From: Prevotella sp. E15-22 | GTDB taxonomy: Bacteria; Bacteroidota; Bacteroidia; Bacteroidales; Bacteroidaceae | Assembly: GCF_023204875.1 (NCBI RefSeq) | Contig: NZ_CP096247.1 | Location: 3,271,335 to 3,335,334, forward strand | Direction of reading: 5' to 3' | Length of the DNA: 64,000 nucleotides | Part shown: positions 37,820 through 45,079 of the stretch, one piece after another | Numbering within the stretch: position 1 is the stretch's first letter | Layout: every line of letters starts with the position of its first letter | The notes under the pieces: generated by a model | The model's database searches: none | The model's input: only the letters and a program-made list of their open reading frames with translations | Told to the model about the DNA's origin: nothing | Program-made: the position numbers and the translations under genes

Positions 37820-39028
37820 TCCCATGATGCCCTTCAGAATCCAGTCGGCCTTCACCTTCATGTTGGCACGACGGTCGAAGATGCCAAAATGCTCTGGTCC
37901 ACTGCCAAAGGCGTTGTTGTCCCAGACGAAGGTCGAGAAGTCACGCTTCTTCGTCTCGTTCACCAGGAACTTGCAATAGTACGTCATGTTCTCGTGAATC
38001 AGGTCGGTCTGACCAGCCTTCTGGCGATCGGTCACACCCCATTCACCCATCACGATGCCCAGTCCCTTGTCGGCCCATGTGCTCACCACCTTGTCGAAGA
38101 ACTCCGTCATGGTCTTCTCGTCGCTGGCCGAGGCCTCACCCTTGCTCTTATAGGGCTCGCCCCAGAAGTTATACTTGCATTCGCCAGCATAGTCCCAAGG
38201 TGTGTAGTAATGGAACTCCACACTCATATAGTCCAGTCCGTTGCCCTCGGCATCAGTAGGGATGATGAAGTCGCCATTGTTAATACCAAAGTCAGGATTG
38301 CACACATACGTCTGCACAATGAGATGACGCTTCAGGTTGTTGCCACCCGTAGCGCGCACCACGTCGATAAACGTCTGGTTGTATGAGTTCTGCACAGCCA
38401 GGTTCTCGGCCGTGGGCTTACCCCAGTTGTCGCGAATGTGCACCTCGTTGGTGCCAGCAAAGGCCACGCGATAGTCGTAGGCCGCAAACTCGCTGGCAAT
38501 GTTCAGCCACAGCAGGGCCAGCTTCTGGTTGTTCTCCTCCTTATACAGGTTGGTGGGTCGTGCCTCCAGCCATTTGTCGTGATGCGTGTTGATGATCACC
38601 TTCAGGTTGTAGGCCAGACACCAGTCAACCACCTCCTTGATGCGATTCATCCATGCCTTGTCGATGCTCATGGCTGTGGGGTTGGTGATATGGCACTGCC
38701 AGCACACAGGAATACGGATGGCGTTGAAGCCAGCATCCTTCACGGCCTTGATCATCTTCTTGGTCACCACAGGGTTGCCCCAGGCCGTCTCAGCGTTGAT
38801 GCTGCCGTCAGGGTTGCCAATCTGTGTCGACTCGCCATCCTGACCAGGTGCTGAGCACTCAAACTGGTTGCCCAGGTTCCATCCCACCACGCCTTTGTTC
38901 CATTCCTTAGCCGTTGGCTCTTGCTTTTCTGTTGTCTCGTTATTCTCGTTTACTGCCTCACTTCCACAAGCCATGATACAGCAGGTGGCCAGCACAGAAA
39001 ACAACACAGTAGAAAGAAGTCGTTTCAT
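37811..39028 (-). CDS. GH5 endoglucanase lipoprotein, GH5_4-like
   Basis: A 405-residue surface lipoprotein starting MKRLLSTVLFSVLATCCIMAC with the acylated Cys at 21. A longer in-frame start at 39115 would add a non-signal sequence overlapping the terminator and promoter, and is rejected. The barrel shows GWNLGNQFEC, ETAWGNPVVTKKMIKAVKDA, RIPVCWQCH, INTHHDKWL, the acid/base in AFAGTNEVHI (near 192) and the nucleophile in IVMGEWGVTD (near 326). The motifs resemble GH5_4, which includes beta-glucanases, xyloglucanases and cellulases. It is the first gene of the operon. Confidence 0.9.
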   Translation of the reverse strand: MKRLLSTVLFSVLATCCIMACGSEAVNENNETTEKQEPTAKEWNKGVVGWNLGNQFECSAPGQDGESTQIGNPDGSINAETAWGNPVVTKKMIKAVKDAGFNAIRIPVCWQCHITNPTAMSIDKAWMNRIKEVVDWCLAYNLKVIINTHHDKWLEARPTNLYKEENNQKLALLWLNIASEFAAYDYRVAFAGTNEVHIRDNWGKPTAENLAVQNSYNQTFIDVVRATGGNNLKRHLIVQTYVCNPDFGINNGDFIIPTDAEGNGLDYMSVEFHYYTPWDYAGECKYNFWGEPYKSKGEASASDEKTMTEFFDKVVSTWADKGLGIVMGEWGVTDRQKAGQTDLIHENMTYYCKFLVNETKKRDFSTFVWDNNAFGSGPEHFGIFDRRANMKVKADWILKGIMGER

Positions 39029-39058
39029 GTCATTTATAGTTTTAAAAGTTTCATGGCA

Positions 39059-39066
39059 CAAAAGTA
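39059..39066 (-). promoter_or_regulatory. Likely -7 box of the glucan-utilisation operon
   Basis: The minus strand reads TACTTTTG (TAnnTTTG) about 30 bp before the first GH5 start. No consensus TTTG was found 19-21 bp upstream, as might be expected for an activator-dependent promoter. Confidence 0.5.
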
Positions 39067-39101
39067 GTGTTAATATGTATTCACATGGTTTTATAGCATT
39101 C

Positions 39102-39148
39102 AAAAAAGGTTTCAAAACTGAGATGTGATAGTTTTGAAACCTTTTTCT
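39102..39148 (-). terminator. Strong terminator between the regulator and its operon
   Basis: A 17-bp perfect stem (39103-39119 with 39130-39146, AAAAAGGTTTC.. / ..GAAACCTTTTT) and a 10-nt loop. It should stop read-through from the regulator gene into the GH5 operon. Confidence 0.93.
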
Positions 39149-39163
39149 GATAGATTTTATACC

Positions 39164-41914
39164 CTATTTCTGATATTTCGAGGGCGACACGCCGAAGTAT
39201 TTCTTGAACACCGTACTGAAATATTTCGGATTGTCGAAGCCAGCCTTGGCAGCGGCGTCAGTCACGTTGCAGCCGTTGCGCAGCATCGAGGCAGCACCCT
39301 CCAGACGGATGATGCGGATGAAGTCCTGAGGCGACTTACCCGTATACGACTTCAGCTTCACATAGAACAGCGTGCGACTCATAGCCATCTCGCGACACAG
39401 TTGGTCGATGGTGAACTCGCTGTCGGCCAGGTTCTCCAGTATCAGTTGTGTGGCCTTGTCCACAAACGTCTTGGCCTCCAGGTTCTCGGCTGGTACCTCC
39501 TTGGTGGCAGCAGGCATAGGCTGGGGCAGTGTCTGCTGCAGTTGGTCGATAGACAGTCGCATGTATTTCTCGTGAAGCTGATACATGCGCCATGCCCCAT
39601 AGAAGATGAGGAGCACCAGAGCGATATAGATGCACCACATCCACCACGTGTTCCACCAGGGCTGGGCAATGACGATGGTGAGCGTCTTCTCGTCGATGAT
39701 GGTGCCGTTGGTCTTACTGATGCACTGCAGGGTGAGCTGATGCTCGCCAGGCTCCATGTTGACAAAGCGGATATACTGCTGGTCGGAGGGCACACTCCAT
39801 TCGCCCTGTCCCACCTGATAACGATAGACAATGTCGAAGTGATTGCGCATGTTCACACTCTCGAACAGGATGTCGAACGTGCGCTGACCATACGCCAGCG
39901 ACAGACGGCCGTTCTCCAGCGCCTGAGCCACCTCGTCGGTCTGCAGGTCCTCCTGATGGTTGGCGCAGGCCACGCCGATGATGGCCAGTTGGGCTGAGTA
40001 GTTGATAGACTGCACCTTGTCGGGCTGTATCACGATGGCGCCAGTGGTGGTGCCAAAGATGATGTTGCCGTTGGGCAGGTTTTGCACGGCCCCACGCGTA
40101 TATTCGCGATTCAGGCCATAGCAGTAGTTGGCGTTGACCACCGTCTTGGGGTCGTTGGGCGACACAAACGACAAGCCCTGGTCAGTGGCTATCCAGATGC
40201 GCCCGTCGGCCCCTTTTATCAGGCTCCTCACATAGTTCGAGGGCAGTCCGTTGGCCGTGGTCAGCTGACGACTCTCGTGCTTGGCCTGGTGATAGACATA
40301 GACACCACCACCATCCGTACCTATCCACAGCTCCAGTCCTGAGGCCAGCAGATGGGTGACAAAGGGGTTCACATCAGTCACGCCCGATGGCGCATAGTTC
40401 AGGTCCTTCACCTCCTTACTGCCAGGCGTGATGAGTTTCAGGCCGAAGGCCGTGCCAATGGCCATCTGACCCGTTGCCAGCTGACTGATGGCCTGCACGT
40501 CGTGCACATCGTAGTAGGTCATCGTCCTGTCTTTCGTCATGTGCAGCAGGTCGCCGTTCAGGGTGCCCACCCACAGACCGCCGTCCCTGTCGTAGCAGGT
40601 GGCATAGACGTGGTCGTCAGTCAGCGCGCTGTTGCTCGAGGTATAGATACGACTCACGTTGGTGTGGTTGTCAATCTCGTAGATGCCTTTGCCATAGGTT
40701 GCCACCAGCACGTTGCCGTCAGGCTTCTTATAGGCGTTCAGCACCACTGTTCCCTGACAGCAGTGCTGCCATTGGTTAGTCTGGGTGTTCAGGATGCTGA
40801 TGCCGTTGTCTGTGCCCATCAGCAGCAGTTGGTTGGTGAGCATCGTCACCATGTTGACATGATTGTTGCACAGGCTTTGGGCGTCGTTCTTGATGTGCTG
40901 ATAGATGGCGGCCGTACTGCCAATGGGGCGTGCGATGTCGATGCCGCCAGAGTACGAGCCAATGACGATGTTCTTCCAGGTGTCCACCACCATACTATAG
41001 ATGCCATTGCCATGAAGCACGCCGCCAGCCGACTCGTTGGCGTTGAACAGCATGGTGCACTCGCCTTGACCGTCGCGACGCATCTGATACACGCCCTCGC
41101 CATCCACGCCAATCAGCATGGTCTCGTCGTCGTAGGGACAGATGCTGCGTATGGGGTTCAGGGGCTTGGCGTCGCCAGTGAGTTCCACAAAGGCGTCGGC
41201 CGTGGTGTTGTCGTTGTGACTCAGACTCACAATGTGCAGACCGTTCTCATAGCCGCCCAGCCACAGCTTGCCTGATAGTTCGTCGTAGTAGCCGCTCTCA
41301 ATGTTATAGGGCAGCACGCGATGCCCTTTCTCGTCGTACACGCCCTTACGCGTACAAAACAGCAGACGGTCGCCCATGGGCACGATGCAGTTGGCATAGG
41401 GGCCTTTCACCAGGCACTTTATCTTGTCGCCCTGCATCAGATAGACGCCATCGTGCATGGCCAGCCACATGTTGTCGCCCTTCTCATGGATGTCGTTCAG
41501 GGCCACGTCGTGACCCATTTTCTTGGCCAGGTTCACAGTCAACTCGAACCTGTCGCGTGTGGCGCAGAAATGATAGATGGAGCCTCGATTGTCAAAGGCA
41601 TAGATGCTGCCACCTGCCTTGGCGGCCAGGTTTATCACCCTGCCACCCAAATGACTATAGGGGGTGTTCTCGTCCAGTCGGTAGTTCCTCACCTTCGAGC
41701 CGTTGTAGCGCCCAATATCGGTCATCGACGACCACCAGATGGCGCCGTTCTCTGTCTGACTGATCGAGAAGATGCGCTGACTGCCCATGCCCTCGGCTCT
41801 GCCTATGTGGGCGAAGGTGAAGTCCTTCACCTGCAAGGCCATGCCTTTGGGTGCTCCTAAAAATAAGAATACTGAACAAATCAGTACTTGTATTATCTTG
41901 TTTGTTGGGTTCAT
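39164..41914 (-). CDS. Propeller-type sensor/AraC regulator without kinase and receiver domains
   Basis: A 916-residue membrane regulator, presumably of the adjacent operon. The parts in order are a signal anchor (MNPTNKIIQVLICSVFLFLG), two seven-bladed two-component-type propellers (about 30-640; RIWIATDQGLSFVSPND, LWVGTLNGDLLH), a Y_Y_Y domain (about 650-740; FDIVYRYQVGQGEW, NMEPGEHQLTLQC), a transmembrane helix (about 745-770; WWMWCIYIALVLLIFYGAW), a short linker, and an AraC-type DNA-binding domain (about 817-916; IDQLCREMAMSRTLFYVKL, KYFSTVFKKYFGVSPSKYQ). Classical hybrid two-component systems place a histidine kinase and receiver between helix and AraC domain; both are missing. It would work as a one-component, membrane-tethered regulator. 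Confidence 0.88.
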   Translation of the reverse strand: MNPTNKIIQVLICSVFLFLGAPKGMALQVKDFTFAHIGRAEGMGSQRIFSISQTENGAIWWSSMTDIGRYNGSKVRNYRLDENTPYSHLGGRVINLAAKAGGSIYAFDNRGSIYHFCATRDRFELTVNLAKKMGHDVALNDIHEKGDNMWLAMHDGVYLMQGDKIKCLVKGPYANCIVPMGDRLLFCTRKGVYDEKGHRVLPYNIESGYYDELSGKLWLGGYENGLHIVSLSHNDNTTADAFVELTGDAKPLNPIRSICPYDDETMLIGVDGEGVYQMRRDGQGECTMLFNANESAGGVLHGNGIYSMVVDTWKNIVIGSYSGGIDIARPIGSTAAIYQHIKNDAQSLCNNHVNMVTMLTNQLLLMGTDNGISILNTQTNQWQHCCQGTVVLNAYKKPDGNVLVATYGKGIYEIDNHTNVSRIYTSSNSALTDDHVYATCYDRDGGLWVGTLNGDLLHMTKDRTMTYYDVHDVQAISQLATGQMAIGTAFGLKLITPGSKEVKDLNYAPSGVTDVNPFVTHLLASGLELWIGTDGGGVYVYHQAKHESRQLTTANGLPSNYVRSLIKGADGRIWIATDQGLSFVSPNDPKTVVNANYCYGLNREYTRGAVQNLPNGNIIFGTTTGAIVIQPDKVQSINYSAQLAIIGVACANHQEDLQTDEVAQALENGRLSLAYGQRTFDILFESVNMRNHFDIVYRYQVGQGEWSVPSDQQYIRFVNMEPGEHQLTLQCISKTNGTIIDEKTLTIVIAQPWWNTWWMWCIYIALVLLIFYGAWRMYQLHEKYMRLSIDQLQQTLPQPMPAATKEVPAENLEAKTFVDKATQLILENLADSEFTIDQLCREMAMSRTLFYVKLKSYTGKSPQDFIRIIRLEGAASMLRNGCNVTDAAAKAGFDNPKYFSTVFKKYFGVSPSKYQK

Positions 41915-42057
41915 TGTTTCAGCAAAAAGGTGCGTCTGTCATAATTATGCCTACAAAGATAGTGATTATTTCCGGGGTTTTGGTTAAACTTTCTTAAATT
42001 CCGGCGATTTTAACACAACTTTTTTATGGTGTGAACTTATTGTGCACTGTTAAACGT

Positions 42058-42065
42058 TATCTTTG
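42058..42065 (+). promoter_or_regulatory. -7 box before the small 42110 gene
   Basis: TATCTTTG matches TAnnTTTG and lies 45 bp before the start codon. The -33 region is weak. Confidence 0.5.
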
Positions 42066-42109
42066 CAGTCGATAAACAATCATAGCATAACTGTTTTATA
42101 ACAAAAACC

Positions 42110-42490
42110 ATGAAAGAAGAACAAAACAAAGAAGTGAAGCAGCAGGCCAAGCACCTGCTGGCCGACGAAGTAGCAACCATGTTGATGCGTAGTGATGCAC
42201 AAACGCTGCATTGGCAAGGCACACGTGCCGACCTGATGGAAGCCCTTTACCTGACCTACACTTCCTGTCGACTCATCGACGATCAAGGACTGTATATGAC
42301 CTTCTCGTCCATCGTTCAGCAGGCATGCCGTAAACTGAACTATCGCATTCCCAGGAATCCACGCGAGGTGGCTGCTCGCGCCATGCGTCGAAAGGGCTTC
42401 AAGGCCCGTCCGTTCCTCGACCGCTATGCCATGCTGGTGAACCGTAACCCCAGTTGCAAACCCTTTGAAGATCAGATTCAGATGGGATAG
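42110..42490 (+). CDS. Small helical protein of unknown function
   Basis: A 126-residue soluble protein, not recognised. It opens with a charged helix (MKEEQNKEVKQQAKHLLAD), continues with SDAQTLHWQGTRADLMEALY and a C-terminal basic region (KLNYRIPRNPREVAARAMRR, KGFKARPFLDRYAMLVNR) that could bind nucleic acid. Codon use and GC content are like those of the housekeeping genes. It has its own promoter box and lies at the edge of the repeat-rich region. The pattern of a basic C-terminus is compatible with a regulator of a mobile element, but nothing in the sequence shows that directly. Confidence 0.65.
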   Translation: MKEEQNKEVKQQAKHLLADEVATMLMRSDAQTLHWQGTRADLMEALYLTYTSCRLIDDQGLYMTFSSIVQQACRKLNYRIPRNPREVAARAMRRKGFKARPFLDRYAMLVNRNPSCKPFEDQIQMG

Positions 42491-42683
42491 GGGAATGGAA
42501 CTGGCGAATTTTGAACTTTTCTGACAATAGCGCCTCTGAGATTTAAAAATTCTGAGCCAAAAATTTTTTCTGTGCGTACAGGCGAAATATGAGCATGTTC
42601 GTAAATCGTTGAAAATAAGAGGCTTACGAAATTAGCTCGAAAAGTGTAAAGATTTAGAAAGCGTTCGAATATTCGTTTAGGTT

Positions 42684-42768
42684 GTAACGGAGCCTGAGTT
42701 ACACTGCAACGGAGGCTGTTTTACCATGCAAAACAGCCTCCGTTGCATCGTAAAACAGCCTCCGTTGC
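42684..42768. repeat. Array of four 19-bp units with 3-bp spacers, alternating in orientation
   Basis: Units at 42684-42702 (diverged), 42706-42724 (GCAACGGAGGCTGTTTTAC), 42728-42746 and 42750-42768. The last two are inverted; unit 4 is the exact reverse complement of unit 2. The period is 22 bp. Units 2 and 3 can form a 17-bp hairpin. Confidence 0.9.
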
Positions 42769-43002
42769 ATGGTGAAATCGATAGGGGTCCTCCGAAAGGT
42801 CATTTTTGACCCATTTTTGCGTTCTAGTTTGCATTTTTTCAGAACCCCTTTTTTTAGCACTTTTTCTTGACAACCCAAAAAACCGTTTTGATTCGATTTG
42901 CATCGAATACATATAATGTTTACCAAAGATTTACTGTCTAAAATGCATTTTTTTAATTATTTCCTTGGTGATTTGGATTGAAATCTCTATATTTGCAAAC
43001 AG

Positions 43003-43063
43003 AAAAGTGTTCTCCGTAAAATACATTTTTAACCCAAAAGTGTTCTCTGTAAAAAACACTTTT
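43003..43063 (+). repeat. Two 28-bp imperfect direct repeats; the second is a hairpin
   Basis: AAAAGTGTTCTCCGTAAAA.. at 43003-43030 recurs at 43036-43063 with a 33-bp period. Copy 2 folds into a perfect 9-bp stem AAAAGTGTT/AACACTTTT. It follows a promoter-like TATATTTG by 7 bp. Confidence 0.75.
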
Positions 43064-43157
43064 GATTAAAATATGTTCTTTAAAGAAAACATCTTTATGG
43101 GCTTTTGGCTTCCTTTATTAGCCTCCACCACACCACGACACATGCAATGGTGTCGTG

Positions 43158-43259
43158 CTATAGATTCAGAAGGAAATTGGGTACGATGGCGTCAATCATG
43201 TCAGACGGGACTTCGCACTCCTTTGCGATAGTTGGCCAGTGCGATGCTGCATCTACCAT
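43158..43259 (-). pseudogene. 33-codon remnant resembling the C-terminus of a HipA toxin
   Basis: Directly coupled to the hipB-like gene (its ATG overlaps the TGG-TAG end of that gene) is a 33-codon frame reading MVDAASHWPTIAKECEVPSD and ending IVPNFLLNL. The pattern SxWxxxAxxxxVxxxxxxxIxxxF resembles the last 25 or so residues of Bacteroidales HipA kinases as I remember them. A full HipA has over 300 residues, so almost the entire toxin gene would have been deleted in place, leaving start and tail. This is an inference from a short match. Confidence 0.5.
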
Positions 43260-43600
43260 TCAGAATCCTCCATTTGTTTTTGATTAATTCTTCCTGCTGC
43301 TCTTTTCCTCTTGTTGGTTTTTGACGACTGAACAAGATTGTAATATTCACTAGGACTCATTTGCTCTTCTTCCACCAGTTGTTGGAGTGTGTCCAACTTT
43401 CCTAACGTACGCAACAGTCTTAGCAGAGAGTCGAACGAACGAATCTCTCCCTTTTCTATTTTCTTAATTGAGGAAAGAGATACGTTTGCAGCCTCAGACA
43501 GACTTTGTTGGGTTATGTTCTGCTTGAGTCTTGTTGCCTTTATCTTCTCACCGATTTTGGAAAGAATGGTGGCATCTGTTAGCATATATACATCTTCCAT
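43253..43600 (-). CDS. XRE-family helix-turn-helix protein, HipB-like
   Basis: A 115-residue DNA-binding protein. The Cro/C1-type helix-turn-helix covers about residues 15-75 (RLKQNITQQSLSEAANVSLS; SIKKIEKGEIRSFDSLLRLL), followed by LVEEEQMSPSEYYNLVQSSK and a basic tail RKRAAGRINQKQMEDSEW. Length and C-terminal tail match HipB-type antitoxins encoded just before hipA in Bacteroidales. Here no intact hipA follows, so the protein is probably an orphan autoregulator. An internal start at MLTDATILSK (residue 6) is possible. Confidence 0.82.
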   Translation of the reverse strand: MEDVYMLTDATILSKIGEKIKATRLKQNITQQSLSEAANVSLSSIKKIEKGEIRSFDSLLRLLRTLGKLDTLQQLVEEEQMSPSEYYNLVQSSKTNKRKRAAGRINQKQMEDSEW

Positions 43601-43710
43601 AACAGCTCAAAATTAAACTTTAACGCTGCAAATATATATATAATAGTTTAATTTTAAACCATTATAATGAACAAATATTAAATAATTATGTTTTTTTAAT
43701 TATTCGACTC

Positions 43711-43771
43711 CAAATAACACGGGCGAAACCTACCCCCTTTCAGGTAGATCTCGCCCGTTTACAAGTTAAGG
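43711..43771. repeat. 61-bp direct repeat, left copy (terminator-like)
   Basis: This copy matches 48864-48924 at 59 of 61 positions and has the same orientation. It contains an interrupted hairpin (ACGGGCG..CCTACC / GGTAG..CGCCCGT). At its end it also carries the bases that form the glf stop region in the other copy. Confidence 0.95.
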
Positions 43772-43812
43772 GATATGGCTGTGTTGTTCTATTTATCTGA
43801 TGCTTCCAGTAT

Positions 43813-43968
43813 TTATATCTTATATAAAAGATAAGCACAGCCAACAACACTGGCTAAAAGCATACCATTCCATATTGTAAGTAGTTCACCATGATCTATA
43901 TTTATCAATAGTTTCTCCCCAAACAATAGTAACATAGTGGTAAAATTAATAATTTGAATTTTTTTCAT
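43813..43968 (-). CDS. 51-residue putative membrane peptide
   Basis: A short frame reading MKKIQIINFTTMLLLFGEKL and ending SVVGCAYLLYKI, with two hydrophobic stretches (residues 7-17 and about 34-49). It starts in the same position relative to a barrel-protein tail as the 265-residue gene does in the neighbouring repeat copy: the start codon belongs to the roughly 85-bp repeat. That conserved junction makes translation plausible. It is the last gene before the 61-bp terminator-like repeat. The function is unknown; it could be a small inner-membrane protein or a chance frame. Confidence 0.5.
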   Translation of the reverse strand: MKKIQIINFTTMLLLFGEKLLINIDHGELLTIWNGMLLASVVGCAYLLYKI

Positions 43969-44050
43969 TGTTTTTGATATTTGGTGTGGATAATATTATT
44001 CTATCATTTCTTTGCAGGCTGTTTGTTGAACTTATACGTTACAGTGAAAG
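43961..44050. repeat. Roughly 85-bp direct repeat, left copy (tail of a barrel-protein gene)
   Basis: The minus strand encodes FTVTYKFNKQPAKK followed by a stop, an intergenic stretch and a start codon. This is nearly identical to the true 3' end of the barrel gene at 45871-45957. Here the upstream barrel gene is gone and the hydrolase stop codon lies inside the repeat. Confidence 0.92.
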
Positions 44051-45076
44051 CCACTTACAAACTAAATCAAAGACTCTTTCTCGTTTAGAGAAATTGATAT
44101 CGTTGCCATATGCGTGATGCAATTTGCGAGACTCTGAGACTGTCAACAGATCGTGTGTCGCATCAACTAACACAGTAGTATAATGTTTGTGGTGTTTTTC
44201 GCTCATTATCTTTTCAAATTCGAAGAGGTTGGGATAGCAAAGCACGTTTCTATCGTCTGTTGCCGTCAGAAATAAGATTGGACACTTGACACGCCTATAA
44301 TATGGGTTTGAATCCCAGTGGAGTCGAGGAACAACTCCTTGTTGTGGGTCAGTTATCTTATCTATGAGTACCTGCATAATAGTCGGAAAAACCTCCTTCA
44401 TTCTCGTTGCTTTATCACCATGCTTTTTAACCAACTGTTGCGCTAAGGCAATTTTATCGATTTTCTGATGAGTTATACAATAGTCAAAAACCTCCTGAAT
44501 GATTACAGAATAATCATGAAAAGACATACCAGTAGCGTCGGTTATTCTGAGGGACAATTGGGGGGAATTAATTGTAAATGTTTGCAGGTCTAATTTATAT
44601 TGTGGGATGACGCAACCCACCATCTGTATGAGAAAGGCTGGGTCCGGTACCTTTGAGGCAGCAATCAAGGATGACTCGGCTTCCTCGCTTGCTCCTATAA
44701 AACCAATTTTATACTTCTGAAATAGTTTATTTGATTTTAAGGAATTATATACTGATACAGCGTCATCTGCCATATCAAACAAGGTGGTAAAAGTTGAATC
44801 CTCTTTAAGGGTTGGCCGATTCATATAATAACAAACAGATATTCCCTGAGCAGATAGTTTATCTATAAGATAAGAATAAGCCTGGCCACTTCCTTTTGGT
44901 GTCTTGTCCCGATGGTTCACAATAATGACCATCTTTCTCAGATTCTTATCCTGTGGTGTTATCACCGTGCCTTGTAGCATGCTTCCATCGCTCATTTTGA
45001 AATTGCAGGGAATAGAGTCGCAAAAGCCTTCTGTGGCCACAAGTAACAGAAAGAATGTTATAATATAGTGCTTCAT
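44039..45076 (-). CDS. Secreted alpha/beta hydrolase
   Basis: A 345-residue exported hydrolase of unknown substrate (esterase, thioesterase or peptidase). After the signal peptide (MKHYIITFFLLLVATEGFC) come a lid-like region and the catalytic core. The nucleophile elbow is GFIGASEEAE with Ser130, the acid is in LTATDDRNVL (Asp274 or 275) and the His is His308 in VLVDATHDLL, so the triad is complete. The last codons run into the 85-bp repeat. It follows the degenerate hydrolase gene by 3 bp and belongs to the barrel-protein operon, which suggests it processes whatever the barrel protein handles. Confidence 0.8.
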   Translation of the reverse strand: MKHYIITFFLLLVATEGFCDSIPCNFKMSDGSMLQGTVITPQDKNLRKMVIIVNHRDKTPKGSGQAYSYLIDKLSAQGISVCYYMNRPTLKEDSTFTTLFDMADDAVSVYNSLKSNKLFQKYKIGFIGASEEAESSLIAASKVPDPAFLIQMVGCVIPQYKLDLQTFTINSPQLSLRITDATGMSFHDYSVIIQEVFDYCITHQKIDKIALAQQLVKKHGDKATRMKEVFPTIMQVLIDKITDPQQGVVPRLHWDSNPYYRRVKCPILFLTATDDRNVLCYPNLFEFEKIMSEKHHKHYTTVLVDATHDLLTVSESRKLHHAYGNDINFSKRERVFDLVCKWLSL

Positions 45077-45079
45077 TCT

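Larger units (their letters stand above)
42491..43157. other. Gene-free repeat-rich region
   Basis: No convincing gene was found in these 670 bases. The region holds a 22-bp-period array of inverted units (42684-42768), a T-rich stretch (42810-42950), a promoter-like pair (TTGG at 42965, TATATTTG at 42988-42995) and two 28-bp imperfect repeats (43003-43063). Short open frames over the array are by-products of the repeats. Confidence 0.7.

Noticed and set aside
37451..38386. 311-codon open frame on the plus strand with hydrophobic stretches
   Set aside because: It spans two GH5 genes and their heptad junction in antisense; the hydrophobic part comes from the reversed signal-peptide region.
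40352..41275. 307-codon open frame on the plus strand
   Set aside because: Antisense to the propeller regulator gene; low-complexity His/Val/Ala composition.
42684..42768. Possible CRISPR array
   Set aside because: Units are separated by only 3 bp and alternate in direction, and no cas genes are nearby; the structure is palindromic, not repeat-spacer.
42699..42926. Two overlapping minus-strand frames of 63 and 75 codons over the repeat array
   Set aside because: They arise from the array itself and the following T-rich stretch; composition is not protein-like.
43097..43231. 44-codon plus-strand frame starting MGFWLPLLAST
   Set aside because: It is antisense to the HipA-tail-like remnant and has no homologous features; it is explained by the opposite strand.
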